From the NCBI RefSeq assembly GCF_002105155.1, contig NW_019029003.1, positions 434,001 through 498,000 on the forward strand: a DNA stretch of 64,000 nucleotides, given 5' to 3'. Source of the stretch: Lobosporangium transversale (lineage: Eukaryota; Mortierellomycota; Mortierellomycetes; Mortierellales; Mortierellaceae). Below are positions 11,668 to 24,300 of the stretch, one piece after another. The notes under the pieces are model-generated. The model was not told the origin of the DNA. It ran no database searches and worked only from the letters and a program-made list of their open reading frames with translations. Each line of letters opens with the position of its first letter. The stretch's first letter is position 1. The translations under genes were made by a program, and so were the position numbers.

Positions 11668-14025
11668 ATGTTGGGACATATTGCTGGTAGACCCTCGCCC
11701 TCGTGGGACAAGATCCAAGCGGTCGTCGTGCTCTTCATGAGGTTAGTACCCTTTTAGTGTCATATCTGTCAATCCTCATTTGTATGGCGAACGTTTTTGT
11801 CTGATCTAATTACTATTCTTTCTCTCTCGACATTATACTCTTTATCGCACGTACCTATTCCTAATGCAATAGCTACATCGCTTTAAGGAAATGCCCTCCA
11901 AATGGCCCACGCCTATTCCAACGGTTGCACCATCTACTTAAAAGGTTCACGCCCTGGCAGATCCTCATTGGGGCCCTGACCACTGTCTATGCCACTCATC
12001 ACGCAGATATTCTTCTCGGGTTGACACCTGCAGAGCCCGAAAAAAAGATGGTACACAAACACTCTAGCTGTATTACAAATATTCCTAAAAAAAAAGTAAG
12101 ACCGAAAGGGAATTTTATTTACAGGAACGAATTTCGATCTGTGCCCTCTTTTTTTTATTATTATTATTCTGAATAATATAGTTCTCGCGTCGATACACTC
12201 GTGGATACACACGTGGGTTATGGATCTTTTCAGCTCTTGATGCCGGGTTTTTCATGGCACAGAACATCCGTCCTAAAATCCTTCGGGATACTATGTCGGC
12301 TATCTTTTCTGTTTATTACCTGTTCTTCCCCAAGCGTGCACTTGAAAAGAATAATTTAATGATCAGAACCATCACGGCCAAACATATGCGTCTCTCTTGG
12401 GAAAAAATGCTACATCCTCTTATTCGTCTCATGACATGGGTGAATGCACCTCGATTGGGTATTAGCAAAACCATCACAGTCAAGCTCTCGAAGGATGCAG
12501 GATACCATCAGGATGCACTCGTTACATTGACCTTGTTCTTCAGAGGCACTGAAGAAGAGCTCAAGACCCAGGAAGCCTTTATTTATAACATCCCAGGTGG
12601 AGGGTATGTTATTTCAAAAAAATTCATTTATCTAGTTTATTAATCTTGAAATGGAGAGGAGACCTTGATTTTTTTTTTTTTTTTTTTTTTTTACTTGCTA
12701 TGAATGCACTCTAATAGCTATGTAGCCATGAACCCTCGTTGTCATGCCGATTACCTCATGGCTTGGGCAGGACAAACCGGAATACCAATTATCAGTATTG
12801 AATATAAGAAAGCCCCTGAATATCCCTTCCCTCAAGGCGTTTACGAATGCTTTGACGTATATAAATTGCTTACTGCCACCAACGGCACTTGTATTGGCCT
12901 TAATGGATCTGGTATCCCACGTATCGTCCTATCAGGAGACTCTGCGTAAGTAATATATGTCTGCCGGTCGGTTTCACCTCTTTAAGTTGATAAAGTCCTT
13001 CATTCAACACACATTCAATCACATCCTAATAGAAAAATATATTTTTCGTCCTCTAGAGGTGGAACATTTGTCGCATCGGTGATGAATATGATTATTGAGC
13101 ACACTCCAGCGTTGCCTCGACCTGTTGGTTTGCTGATGATATATCCATGCATGCTGGTTGGGTTAGATTTTTGGATTAGCAATAATGATTTGGCTGTCGT
13201 GGAAGAGGAGATTGCACGTGGACCTATTCCTTCTGACCATTTGACGTCCAGACCAGGCCGTGGCGATGGCATGACTTTGAACAGCAAGGCAGCATTCATG
13301 GATGATCAGATCCTTGGCTCTACATTCGTAAGTTTGGCTGGGTTATTGAGCCATTAGGTTAAAATGATGTTGTCACTTTGGTATTCGTTATACAGGCTGT
13401 CTCGATAGTTCTTCTGATTTTTTTTCTTTCTTTCTTTCAGCTTCGAGCGCTAATGGTCATGTATATTGGAGGAGATCCTACACTTGACCATAAATCAAAC
13501 TACTTTCTTTCGCCTATTCATACACCTGACCATATCTTGGCGCAGTATCCACGAACATATATTCTTTGTGGCGAGAAAGACCCATTGGTAGACGACTCCA
13601 TCATTTTCATGGCAAAACTGCGTCGTGCTAAGCGTGGTGCCGCAGTTGATCTACAGAGTGATACCTTGCGTATTGTCAGCGGCATCTCGCATGCATTTTT
13701 GCAGATGACCGGCATTGTTCCAGAGATGAGAGATTTAGTCAGAGTACTTGGAGAAGAGTTATTAGATATGGTCAAGACCCCAGTGGTTCCTCAAAAACAA
13801 GCGTGGGGAGAGGCTAGTATAGCATCTTTGTCAGAGGAAGAAAGTATAGGAAGCTCAGGCTTGGTGCAAGTCAAGACCCCTCCAAAACCCATTCCAAATC
13901 CAAGAAATATCAATCCTTTTGTTGCCGAGTGGGAGCAAAGGAATACTAGGGATGCTGTAACTATTTTTGAACATCGCCGTGTGGCCTACTTGGATCAGCT
14001 AGGCATCGACACACACGAGGATTAG
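11668..14025 (+). CDS. HSL-type alpha/beta hydrolase (steryl acetyl hydrolase / esterase-like)
   Basis: Serine hydrolase of the hormone-sensitive-lipase group; likely substrates are acetylated sterols or other lipid esters (inferred). Six exons join in frame: 11668-11741, 11873-12050, 12182-12603, 12718-12945, 13057-13327 and 13441-14025. A hydrophobic stretch near the N-terminus (PWQILIGALTTVYATHHA) could anchor it in the ER or lipid-droplet membrane. The oxyanion region reads IPGGGYV, with Pro where the classical motif has His. The nucleophile elbow GDSAGG is split by an intron; the acid is in GEKDPLVDD and the base in SGISHAF, so the Ser-Asp-His triad looks complete. About 75 polar residues follow the domain. 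Start uncertain: 11668 is the first Met joining in frame; upstream is pyrimidine-rich. Confidence 0.85.
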
Positions 14026-14113
14026 TTTTTTTTTTTTTTTTTTTGCTTTCTTTAGATCTACATACAATGGCTAATAATATGCTATGATACATCGACGACG
14101 CGCAATATCCCAT

Positions 14114-17100
14114 CTATTTCTTTTTGGACATAAAGTCGTAGAATGCTTCCTGACTGACTTCAACACCCCCAATGGCTTTCATGCGTTTCTTGCCCTCTTT
14201 CTATAATGATAGAATATATAGCAATATAAATACAGTCAGATTTCTCTCTCTCTTTTTTTTTTTTTTTTTTTTTTTTAAGCGATGTAGTAAAGTACCTGTT
14301 TGTTCAAGAGCTTCATCTTGCGAGAGACGTCCCCTCCATAACATTTGGCGGTAACGTTCTTGCGTAGTGCACTTAGGCCCTCTCGAGCAATGATCTTATT
14401 TCCAACGGAGGCTTGGATAACAATCTCAAAAAGCTGCCGTGACAATAACCCTTTCAGTCGTTTGACCCAATCGCGTCCAACGACTTCCGCTTGCGAGCGG
14501 TGAAGTATGATCGACAACGCATCAACAGGTTTGGAGTTGAGCACAATGTTCATCTTTTTTTTTTTTTTTTTTTTTTTTTTTGAAAGGTAATGTCAATATA
14601 CTTCAAGAAATATAATGCAGGAGCCATTTCCACGAACACACAAACTTATATATCTTTACCTTGACAAGGTCGGCGTCATCGTATCCATCTTCTTCATAGT
14701 CGAATGATGCGAAGCCACTAGATCGGCCCTTGAGCTCGTCGTGAAAATCTGTAACAACTTCAGCTAATGGTAACCTGTACTTTAAAAGAACTCTACTTTC
14801 ATCCAAATAAGTGTGTTCCAATTGGACTCCTCTTCTGGACTAGGGTAGTAGGAGAAGAGGAGAAGAAAGTACAAAGGTCAGCCGGAGTATCGAGTAAATG
14901 AAAGATAAAGACACTCAGAAGACCTTACTAGTAAATTAAAATAGAAAAAGAAGAAAGGTTTACCCCACATAGGACCATGATGTCTCCTAGATACTCTTGT
15001 GGGAAAATAATAGTGGACCTAACCATAGGTTCTTGCACAGTCTTCACTCTGGCGTTGATTTCATCCATATCGGGAAACTCTGTCGGATTACGAATGAGCT
15101 TGCTTGTGCCATCTCGATACTCAATCTTGTATGGTACTGTGGGAGCAGTGATGATGATGTTGGCATCATACTCCTAAAAAAGGAGAGGGAGCATAGAACC
15201 CATTCTTCCGTTAGAAACCGTCTGATAGAATACAGACAAAGAGGAAAGGAGCGTGATAGCTTTCCAATGTTAATATACCTGTTCTAAGCGCTGTCGAAAC
15301 ACATCCATGTGGAGGGTTCCAAGGAATCCTAGTCTCCAACCTTGGCCCAGAGCTGTACTTGTTTCTTTTTGGACCGCGACAGACGAGTCATTGAGCGTCA
15401 GTTTAGCAATGCTATGATCAAGTTTCTCAAAATCAGCCGTATCTATTGGAAAAATGCCTGCCCAAACCATTGGCTTGGCTGGGATAAAGCCAGGCATTGG
15501 TAAGCCAATGTGCTTATGATCAAAGAACGTGTCCCCTACATGAGATTCGCTCAATGTCTTCATGTTTAGCACAAAGTAGCCAACCTGGCCAGCTTGTCTA
15601 TAATAAACAAGAATGGTAATGGTAATAATAGTTTACTTTAGCAACATTTACGAGCTTGAAAATTAAAAAAAAGACCAGTAACCTTTGGTATGTTTGCATT
15701 ACACGACAGAAGAATGAAATGAAATTTACAGAGAGCTTGTTGGTGTCTGTTCTGGGTACATGATACCGGTTTCTGAGACTTCGTATCGTCTCTCCGAATG
15801 TGCCGACACTATCTTATCGCCTATCGACAGCCGAGCAAGAAATGCATTAATAGCCAGTATATAAATACGAACTATTCATTTTTAGCAGACATACGAAAAT
15901 AACACCAGGGCTTTTTTTTTTTTTTTTTTTTTCCTCACCCTTTTTAACAGTTCCATCAATTACTGCCATCAAACAGATGACACCGACGTATGTATCGTGC
16001 CAAGAGTCGAAAAGAAGCGCTTTGAAAGGCTTGTTGATATCTCCTGATGGTCTTGAAAGCAAAATAAAAATAAAATAAAATGAAAAAACAAACAAAAAGA
16101 GAAATGAGTACATCATCCATCCAATGTCATATTTGACATCCAAAAAAACATATGAAAATGGAAAATGACATACGGTGGAACGTTTTCAATAATCGTAGGC
16201 AAAATTTGATCTACATTCATATTCGACTTTGCAGATATTTGAAGGCAATCGCTGGCAGGCATTTCGAAAGCCACTTCAATCTGTGCGGCCACACGATCCG
16301 GCTCTGCTGCTGGAAGATCAATCTTGAATATCAATTAACAGTAGAGATAGTAGAAGTTAAGAGTTAGGAGCGTTTTTTTTTTTTTTTCTTGATTGGACAA
16401 AAAACAGCATTGCAATAGAATGTTAATAAATACAATATGACTGAGATCTTTGACATACTTTGTTGATTACAGGGATAATCGTGATGTCTTGACCATATGC
16501 GAGGTAAAAATTGGCCACAGTTTGGGCTTGAATACCTTGCGCCGCATCCACGAGAAGGAGTGTGCCTTGACATGCAGCAAGGGAGCGTGACACCTCAAAG
16601 TTGAAGTCCATATGACCCTGATAGTGTATTGTAATATTAAGAGGGTTATTAGCCGACTCAATGGTATTAAAAAAAATGCTTTGCTTGATCCTCTTTTCCA
16701 GGATGTACGTACGGGTGTATCAATAAGATTCAAGAGATACTTCTTGCCTTTGTATTCGTAAAACATTGAGGCGCTCTATCCAAAGGTTGTAAAAAGAGAA
16801 CAGATGAATGTCAATAATTAGGGCACCGTATTGTCGAGCCATTTCCTCTAATTTCCTTTTGGAATATAAAGCCTCCTTTAGGATGTAGGATGAAGTCAAT
16901 ACCTGTGCCTTGACAGTGATACCTCGTTCACGTTCAACCTTCAGCTTATCAAGCACCTGCTTATTATCTTTTCTTTTATTGATAGTGTGAGCCAGCTCTA
17001 ATAGCCTATCGTGTTAGAGCAGGGATGTCAGAGCCTAAAGACGATACGATAGTGTTCCGACACAATGCTATAGTTCAACCTGATTAACTATACCTGTCAG

Positions 17101-17659
17101 CTAATGTGCTCTTGCCATGATCTATGCCATGAGATATGAGATACTATAAGTATCTGGAATGACAAATGCCTCACACCTTCTCTTTTTCATATTGCTATTA
17201 TTGATTTGAAGTCTTTTCGGGGGGCATTTTCATATATAGTTGTGTTGCAGCATACCAACGTGGGCAATGATACTAAAGTTCCTAATCTGATCGACACTAA
17301 AGGACTCCAGCTCCACGGCTCCCGACGACGAGGGCTTCATCTAAATAATTATCAAAGATATCGCTTGTCAAGCTTCAGCCAAGAGATTGTATGCACGCAA
17401 TTGGTTCAAATAAAGTACAAAGTAGGATCCCTACTCTATATCCCACTCCAGGTTCCAGTTTTTGTGAGCCTGCGACACTATCTGTTGATGACGAGAAAGT
17501 TTGTCTATGCCAAATACTTTTAGCCCCTTGAGTCCACCTGTGTAAGTTCCTCGATCCTGAAATAAATCCCGAACTGACATTCCGACAGACATGCTGTCTC
17601 CAAATGGTCAACATGCTGAGTGATCTCTTTCCGATCGCAACAATATACATGGCAAACAA
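14114..17659 (-). CDS. GUF1: Mitochondrial elongation factor 4 (GUF1/LepA GTPase)
   Basis: Translational GTPase of the LepA/EF4 family that acts on mitochondrial ribosomes. In order on the minus strand: a basic, Ser-rich N-terminus that could be a targeting peptide (17659-17440); [19 protein letters not shown] (P-loop, split by an intron whose join supplies the Val-Asp); [13 protein letters not shown] (switch I); LNLIDTP and [13 protein letters not shown] (G3); PVINK (G4). Then come EF-G-like domains with [11 protein letters not shown], and the LepA-specific C-terminus with [22 protein letters not shown] and [19 protein letters not shown]. The stop lies at 14114-14116. At least ten small exons are separated by A/T-homopolymer-rich introns. 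The start may be 17659 or the Met at 17614. Identity certain; N-terminal exon join less so. Confidence 0.92.
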
Positions 17660-18035
17660 GGGCTCTATTTTACTATTTAGCCGTTGGAGTCACGTGCTCA
17701 AGCCTTCATTCAGCCATCTTACAAAGAAATGTCATATCTTTATACATATCAAGTATTGAACACTGTTGACTCCTCTAAATGAAAATAATACTAATCAATC
17801 GAAAGTGTTTGAAAATGAAAATGAGACGACATGAAGAGCGGCGCAATTCTATATAGCTGTAAAAACACATTAAAAGTCTCCTATCTCCCGTACTTCAACC
17901 TTTCAGAGCGATTTAATGAAAGTATAAAATAATGATAGTCGATGTTCACGGACAAATGTTCCAAGAAAAAGGAAAAACAAATTAAAAGCGAGCTCATAAA
18001 TGCTTTATGCATTGTCTAGAGAAAAATCCACCAAT
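17660..18035. other. Intergenic region, no gene seen
   Basis: The 376 bases between the GUF1 start and the stop of the DUF3605 gene hold AT-rich sequence. I see no conserved ORF, RNA gene or repeat. Confidence 0.5.
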
Positions 18036-18816
18036 TTAGATGTCGATATCGCGCACGAAAACATGAAGATGATGTACAGTTGCTACGCTTCGCAACTCTA
18101 TAGGGTTGACAAACCACATCCACTGCTTCCGTTTGCCAGGAGCAGGGGGCAATAGCTCTGGCGCGAGGCCACGTCTTGGTTCTTTTGGCTCCGTTTCTGT
18201 GGATGTAGATGGGTCATGGTACCAGCTATCTAATTGCTCCTCTAGAAACTTGTCCAAACGCTGTCTCTCTGACGGCAAGCTCATATCTCGGGTAGCCCAC
18301 AGGACAAAGTATTGGATTGACTCTTGAACTGGGAAAGGGTAATGATTAATACGAAGAGTCAGTCGCGGTTCAATTGCTTTATACCTATCTTCTATAGTCC
18401 AATGATCTTCTACGTTGGGTACGTTCAATGCTTCAGCTGGGTCTTGCAGATCGGGCCATTTGAGGATGGTGAAGGCGATGTATTCGCCTACATTCTTATA
18501 TTTCGTGCGATCAATCAGTCCCTGCCACTGCTCATACTCGTACTGTCCTTTGTCTGTCCTTCTGAGATCGCTTAATGAATTGGTATCTGTTACAAGAAAA
18601 TCACATGTTAAATACATAAGGAAGATCAGTATCAAGGGAAGTAGTTGATTTACTCATTAAAGTATCTAAGAAATAGCAGAACACTTTTCAGCTTTTCTTA
18701 CCCATGGCACGCTTGATTTGCTCCCAGCTGTATCCTCCCTCTGGGGGCGGGGGTCTATTTGTAAAGTCAACTGAATGAGGGTAATGTTCCTCATCGGCGT
18801 TTGACTCTCGCGTCAT
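18036..18816 (-). CDS. DUF3605-family protein
   Basis: Two exons, 18816-18702 and 18586-18036, join in frame (RAM-DTNSLSDL) to give 221 residues. The pattern (WEQIKRAM, then YEYEQWQGLIDRTKYKNVGE, ILKWP, ESIQYFVLWATRDM, WFVNPIELRSVATVHHLHVF) fits the fungal DUF3605 family, whose function is not known to me. The closing WFxNPxxLRSVxxVxHxHVF block is the strongest signature. No signal peptide or membrane segment is visible, so a cytosolic protein is likely. The start at 18816 (MTRESNADEEHY) is preferred; an in-frame Met at 18900 would add a Cys-rich 28-residue extension. Confidence 0.75.
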
Positions 18817-19437
18817 GATTTTTTCTTTTATTGATGGACAGCAACAACCCAGGGCAAACAATCTCATAAAATTATTTAGAGGACAGTCACTTAATGACAT
18901 TTAAGGAAACTTTTATTTCTCTTTTCTTTTTCCATCATTCTCCTTTCCCTGATCTCGTTTGTACGCGAGAAATGAAGAACTTTAGCCAAAGATGATCCGC
19001 CTTTGATGGATTTGATATTAGTTTGACATGAATTGGAGATGCTAGCGAGTAAAAAAATCGGGTTATGATGACCTTCACCTGTGGTATAATGCACAATATC
19101 CGTTTTGTTGCCTCTTTCCTCTAGGACTGCCCTAACTTAACCCTGTTCAGCAAGGCCAATGGGATGTATAGATCATGTCCATAATACAGAAAAAGAGAAT
19201 GTTCAGCATACGTGATTACACCATTATCCATGGGTATTCTTAACAGGTGCCTAGGTTTAGGACGATTTCATCCATGTCTCTAACCACATCTGTTAAAGAA
19301 TCCTGAACCCAACATTATTTTTCCTTTCTTCAAACTTCATATTCAATTACAAAGACACGAACACAGTATTAATGTAGGATACAATCTGTATTTAGACGAG
19401 AAAGAAGGGGGGGAGGGGGGAATGCATAATAGTCACT
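18817..19437. other. Intergenic region, no gene seen
   Basis: About 620 bases lie between the DUF3605 start and the transporter stop. Apart from the possible 18900 start, only small unconvincing ORFs and a G-rich tract (about 19408-19420) are present. Confidence 0.5.
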
Positions 19438-21045
19438 CTAATCAGCAATCTTGCCATCAGGATTGCTTTTATAGAGAGGAAGGCCTGCTGGCTTAATTGA
19501 AATGGCTGCAGGCGCCTTAAGCTCTGCTACTTCGACTATCCCTCCAGATATTGTTGTTGTTGCTGCATTTGAGATCATGTCAGATTTAGTCGAGAGTGAG
19601 GAATTATTTGCTAATGCGAAGTTCTGCTGGGCCTGTTTCGTTTTGCTATAACTGTACAAAAGTCCTGCAATAAAACCGAAGAAGATGCCAAAGACGTTTC
19701 CAGATGTAGCTGGATCGCCTAAGAATAGGATCCCACTGGCTGCGACAGGCAGCTTATTAAGTGCGCCCACCATAGAATATGTGGTGGAGGATGTGCATCG
19801 GACACACCACGCACTACCATATGAAATGAGGAAAGATGAAAGACCTGAAAGTAAAATAGCGGACATGAGGGCTGATCGCACTTCTGGATTGCTATTCATT
19901 CAAGAAAAATGAGAAAAAAAGAATCGTTTTTAGAATCCCAACCATCATTTTTTTATATATATATGAAAAGCTCTGCACTTACAATGTTCTCTCGAATTCG
20001 CCTGATGTCCAGCCTTCGAGACAAAAACTGAGAAGCAGCATTATTGGCATGCTTAATAAATTGTTATAATACACCGTGTCAAAGTCTTTAAAATCAAAGT
20101 ACTTAATTCTTTTGCGCATATAGAGCACATAGCCAGCAGACGAGAAACAGTTCAGTGCCATCCATGCATATCCCGCGTTTAACTCCATGAGATCTGAAGG
20201 ATTCTGAGGCACAAACGAGCTTATGTCAGACCAGCCTGCAATGACTGAGGAAAGGACCTTTTTATATGAGGCACACCAAAATAGAAAATGAGAGACATTA
20301 ATGAATGTTACACATATTTGTGATGTCTCCACAATTATTTGACATGACCTGCCAACTTACTATAAATACAAAACTCAACAGCATCAACGGAGTAACTTTG
20401 CTCCCGAACCAAAGAACCTCACCGTAGGCAATGAGGATAATTGTCAGGTTCTTGAACAAGGTATAAACTGTGATTCGGAGGTACTGGAGACTATTATCGA
20501 CAAAATTATCGAATTATCGTCAAGACATGTCAGTGTGACAAAAATTCAAATCGAACCGATGCTTGACCATCTTAATCATCGTGATTTTATGTGATGAGCG
20601 TCCCGAGCGCGATAAGCAAAGTAATTAGCCTAATTACCTCTTACTACCTGTATAGATCATACACACAAGCCCAAAAGAGATAGGAAACCACTTTTTGGCC
20701 TCATTAGTATCAAACTTTCGATAGGTAATCAGGTCCAATCTCTTGAAGATCAAGAGCATAACCACAGCAGAAAACGCCTATCGATAATCAAAAACAGGTG
20801 ATAGTTGCATATTCAGGTACAGATGTCAGGACATATCATCTTGCATAGCTACACGTATTTCAGAATCTCAAATATTAGGATTGTTGCCTTGCCTGAATTG
20901 CAAGCAGGAAAAAATTCATATTGAAGTTGAATTGAGAAAGGACAGTCTTGTTGGTAACTGTCATGATGATGCTGGACGAGCAATATGCTAAGATACTCAG
21001 CGTTGCCGAGTTGGCAATTATACTTTGGGGAGGTGTTCCTGTCAT
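19438..21045 (-). CDS. VRG4: GDP-mannose transporter (VRG4/Vig4 type)
   Basis: Golgi nucleotide-sugar transporter that moves GDP-mannose into the lumen for mannosylation. The hallmark GALNK motif is present ([18 protein letters not shown]). Other family blocks are [27 protein letters not shown] near the N-terminus, [41 protein letters not shown] and [16 protein letters not shown]. Several hydrophobic helices match the usual ten-helix DMT fold. It is encoded by multiple exons. The start at 21045 ([21 protein letters not shown]) is chosen because an in-frame TAG lies 6 bases upstream; an extra 5' exon cannot be excluded. The C-terminal tail is polar with no dilysine signal. A 293-base gap separates it from the preceding minus-strand gene. 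Confidence 0.88.
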
Positions 21046-21180
21046 GGATGTCTATTTTTTTTTGGCCAAGCTGTAAATGTCTTTATTACAATCTTCACCA
21101 CCGCAATTATATTGAGGGACAGCTATTGCAGAATATTAGGCGAGGATGCAACCAGCAATGAAAGATAGCGAGGGAGTATG

Positions 21181-21200
21181 TGTGTGTGTGTGTGTGTGTG
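21181..21200. repeat. (GT)n microsatellite
   Basis: A pure GT dinucleotide run of about 10 units lies between the RFTS-protein stop and the transporter start. Confidence 0.85.
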
Positions 21201-21337
21201 AATGAGAATGCCGATGTACGAATGATGTGCTTCAAAGACTAGATTGCATAAGAATAATTGCTTTAATAGTGTTTGAGGACGACAATGGCGAGATGGATGA
21301 GAAAAGATGCAGGAAGGGATCAATAAAAAAGCCTTGC

Positions 21338-24300
21338 TTAATACGGTCGCCAATGATCATGTCCATTATTGCCGCCACTACGACGCTTTGTCTCTTTTAC
21401 TCTCTGCTCTTCCCAACGAGCTATGAGATATTTCAAACAAGCATTTTGGTTGGCCCAGATTAGAATCAAGTATTCCCTCATCAGACAACACTTCAAGAAT
21501 AATAAGAATAGCAAAATAGTAGGAATCCCTCACCTAATTGGCGCCGTCTGGATGCAGATCGTGCTTGATTTCTTAAGAGTTCCTCATCACTTTCACTCAA
21601 GCTATCACTGTCCGTACTGCTCTCAGTTTCACTTCCTGAGCTACCCTCGCTGCTATCACTAGTATTGTCACTCCTGCTGCCACTAACACTAGTTTCGGTA
21701 CCTTCGTCATCTCCTCTCTCACTACTGCTGCTTTCTGTACGGCTGTCTTCGTCAGAGTTACTCCCACTACTGTCGTAGCCGCTAGTGCTACTGTAGTCGT
21801 TATATTCATTGTGATACATGTGCTTATCAGTTGGTGAACCCCTGTTTCTATATCGCATTCGCTTTCTAGGATGGCGTCTATTCAAGCCAGCCTTTTGCAA
21901 TCGCGTCTTGCCATTACTCCTTGAATCCCTAACTGGACGATCATCTCGGCGCTTCCTAATCCCGATCGAGCACTCACTGTCCGATGATATGACAAACGAC
22001 ATCCGCGTCAACGAATTCCTTCGACGATTTCGGTGAAGAGCAATGATTTCGTCATTCTCAACGTCACTGATATGGTTATCTCGCATTATTGAACCTTGCC
22101 TTGGTCCTGCACTCACCGTCTCCATCTGTGAAGGAATAGTACGAATTCCATGATCTAGCAAGGTTACTTCAATGTCCAAGTCGCTTTCAAACATCGCCTC
22201 GGTACTTTTTTTCTCTTCGCCTTTGCCTTCTCCCTTTGGGTGATCAACCTCAGTGCTAGCTTTGAGATCTTCGGAAATAGGGCTGGTAACGGATGTAGGG
22301 CCGGCAACGGATGTAAGGTTGGTAACAAGTGTAGAATTGGTAATGGATGTAGAGCTGGTAATGGATGTAGAGCTGGTAATGGATGTAGGGTTGGCAATGG
22401 GTGTAAGATTGGTAACGGATGTAAGATTGGTAACGGGTATAGGGCTGGCAATGGGTGTAGGGCTGACAACAGGTGTAGGACTAGTAAGGGACCTAGGGGT
22501 TTGCATGAGCTGATCAGGCATAGCTGTTGTTTGCGGTAGAATTGCATTTCTAACATCGGATGAACTGGATAAACCTTCAAGATTTCAAAGTTAGTAACTT
22601 GACGCTCTCTGATGTAAGAGACAATGCTTTTCAAACATCTGTCATAGTGTTTAAGCATACTTGCTTGTGCAACATTTCTTGTCGACTTTCGTTTATTTGA
22701 TGTCTTATTGACAACACTAGGCCTGAACATTCTAGACCTTGTATTGATCGTAGATCCCAAGATTGACGTGTCCTGTAATTGAAATGCTCCTGACTTCAGA
22801 CTCCAATAAAGTTGCACATTAAGCGTTCGTCCCAAGTCTAAATTGATTCAAGAGGTTATTATAAGATATTCGAAGCACGATGAATGGCAATAAAGACGAA
22901 ATCTTTAGTAATAACATAGCTATAAAGTACCAGAGGTTTTCTTCTTTCTTGATGGCCTTTGCACTAGATATTCTCTCAGACGGTTCTATAGAGGAAGTTG
23001 AGACAAAGCACGGTTAATAAAACAGCATTATGTAATCAATTCGTTAGGTCGGTTGAAGAGCATCACATTGATTTATTACTCCAGAGAATCACCTGCCTCA
23101 TTGTCGTTCACTGACAGATCGTGCTTACTCAAATGCTGTATAATTTCGCCTACAAATTCATCAGAAGAGGCACACAAAGAATTGCATATAACTGCCAGGC
23201 ACAGTGGGATTGGACATTGAAATTGATTTGGTTCTGACCAAGCAGAATGTCCAGTAGAAAACTTTCATATACACAAAAGAGAAGATGGATGTTAGTAAGT
23301 ACATTACTGTAGTAAAAGATCAGATCTAGGTAGTTCCATACTTTTGATATAATAAGCCTCTCAAGCTCGCGTTTGAGACCATCGCTTGTTGGTAAAGAGT
23401 TAGAAAAGTGAAGTGGGCAGAAATCAGCTGTACAGGGAGCAGGCAAACGATCGTACACCTCTTGAGTGTGTTCCTAATCGTTATATCATAAATTATGAAC
23501 AGTGAGGTTGGCTATTAGCACATAATTCCTCGTATTTGGGGGGACAAATAGACACGAAGTCTAGACATACGCATGAAGTGTCTGTATCTTCATATTCGTA
23601 GCCTTCTGGAATTTGAGCGATATTTGGTTGGAGTTGGACTGGTATGTTGGTCGAGACATGAGTAGGTTGTGTGCGGAAAAGCGCGAGTTGAGTCTTATAG
23701 GCTGGCTGAAGAAAACGAGCAGCATTTTGTTCCCGAGGCCCATTCCATGACTTGATGACTTCTTGCCATGTAGTTGGTTGAGATTTAGCCTTTTGTTCAG
23801 CCCACTGCCGGTAGAAACCAGTCTTTTTCAGCGTAGGGTCTGCAGAACATAAATCGATCAAACGCTCTCTGTATAAAGTTAGCATCTGACTGACAATTGA
23901 TTGTGGTTGAGATAGAATGAGTGAGATCTACACAGAGGATATAGGGTTAATAACAGGTCAAGCCGAAATATTTTCCGTTACCAAATGCCTAAATCAATTA
24001 CCTCAGGAAGTAAAGTAGATAAGTCGTCGGCAACACGCCTTTCAAAGACCGCATGGATGATCGCGTCTAATGGTTGCCATTAGGATTCATTAATGACATG
24101 GCATAGCTTTTAAAAAAATATTCGTTTTTAGAAGCTTCAATCATATTATTTGTCTTACCTAGATAAGCACATACATTTACTAGTGGTAAAAAATATGGTT
24201 TATATGTTTCATGGATACTCTTCAAGCGAACATTTATTTTAGTTTTTGGTTCATGAAATGTTGTTGCTAGAGATGTAACAAAACAGTAGCGAAAATTTTA

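Noticed and set aside
22278-22492. Possible CRISPR-like array
   Set aside because: The units are contiguous 18-base repeats with no spacers, inside a eukaryotic coding exon.
22164-22835. Frame reading LHPLPALHPLP over the minisatellite
   Set aside because: The 137-base intron 22524-22660 joins the upstream coding part to the Thr/Ser frame, which then runs into the acidic tail. The Leu-Pro frame ends soon after in poor sequence.
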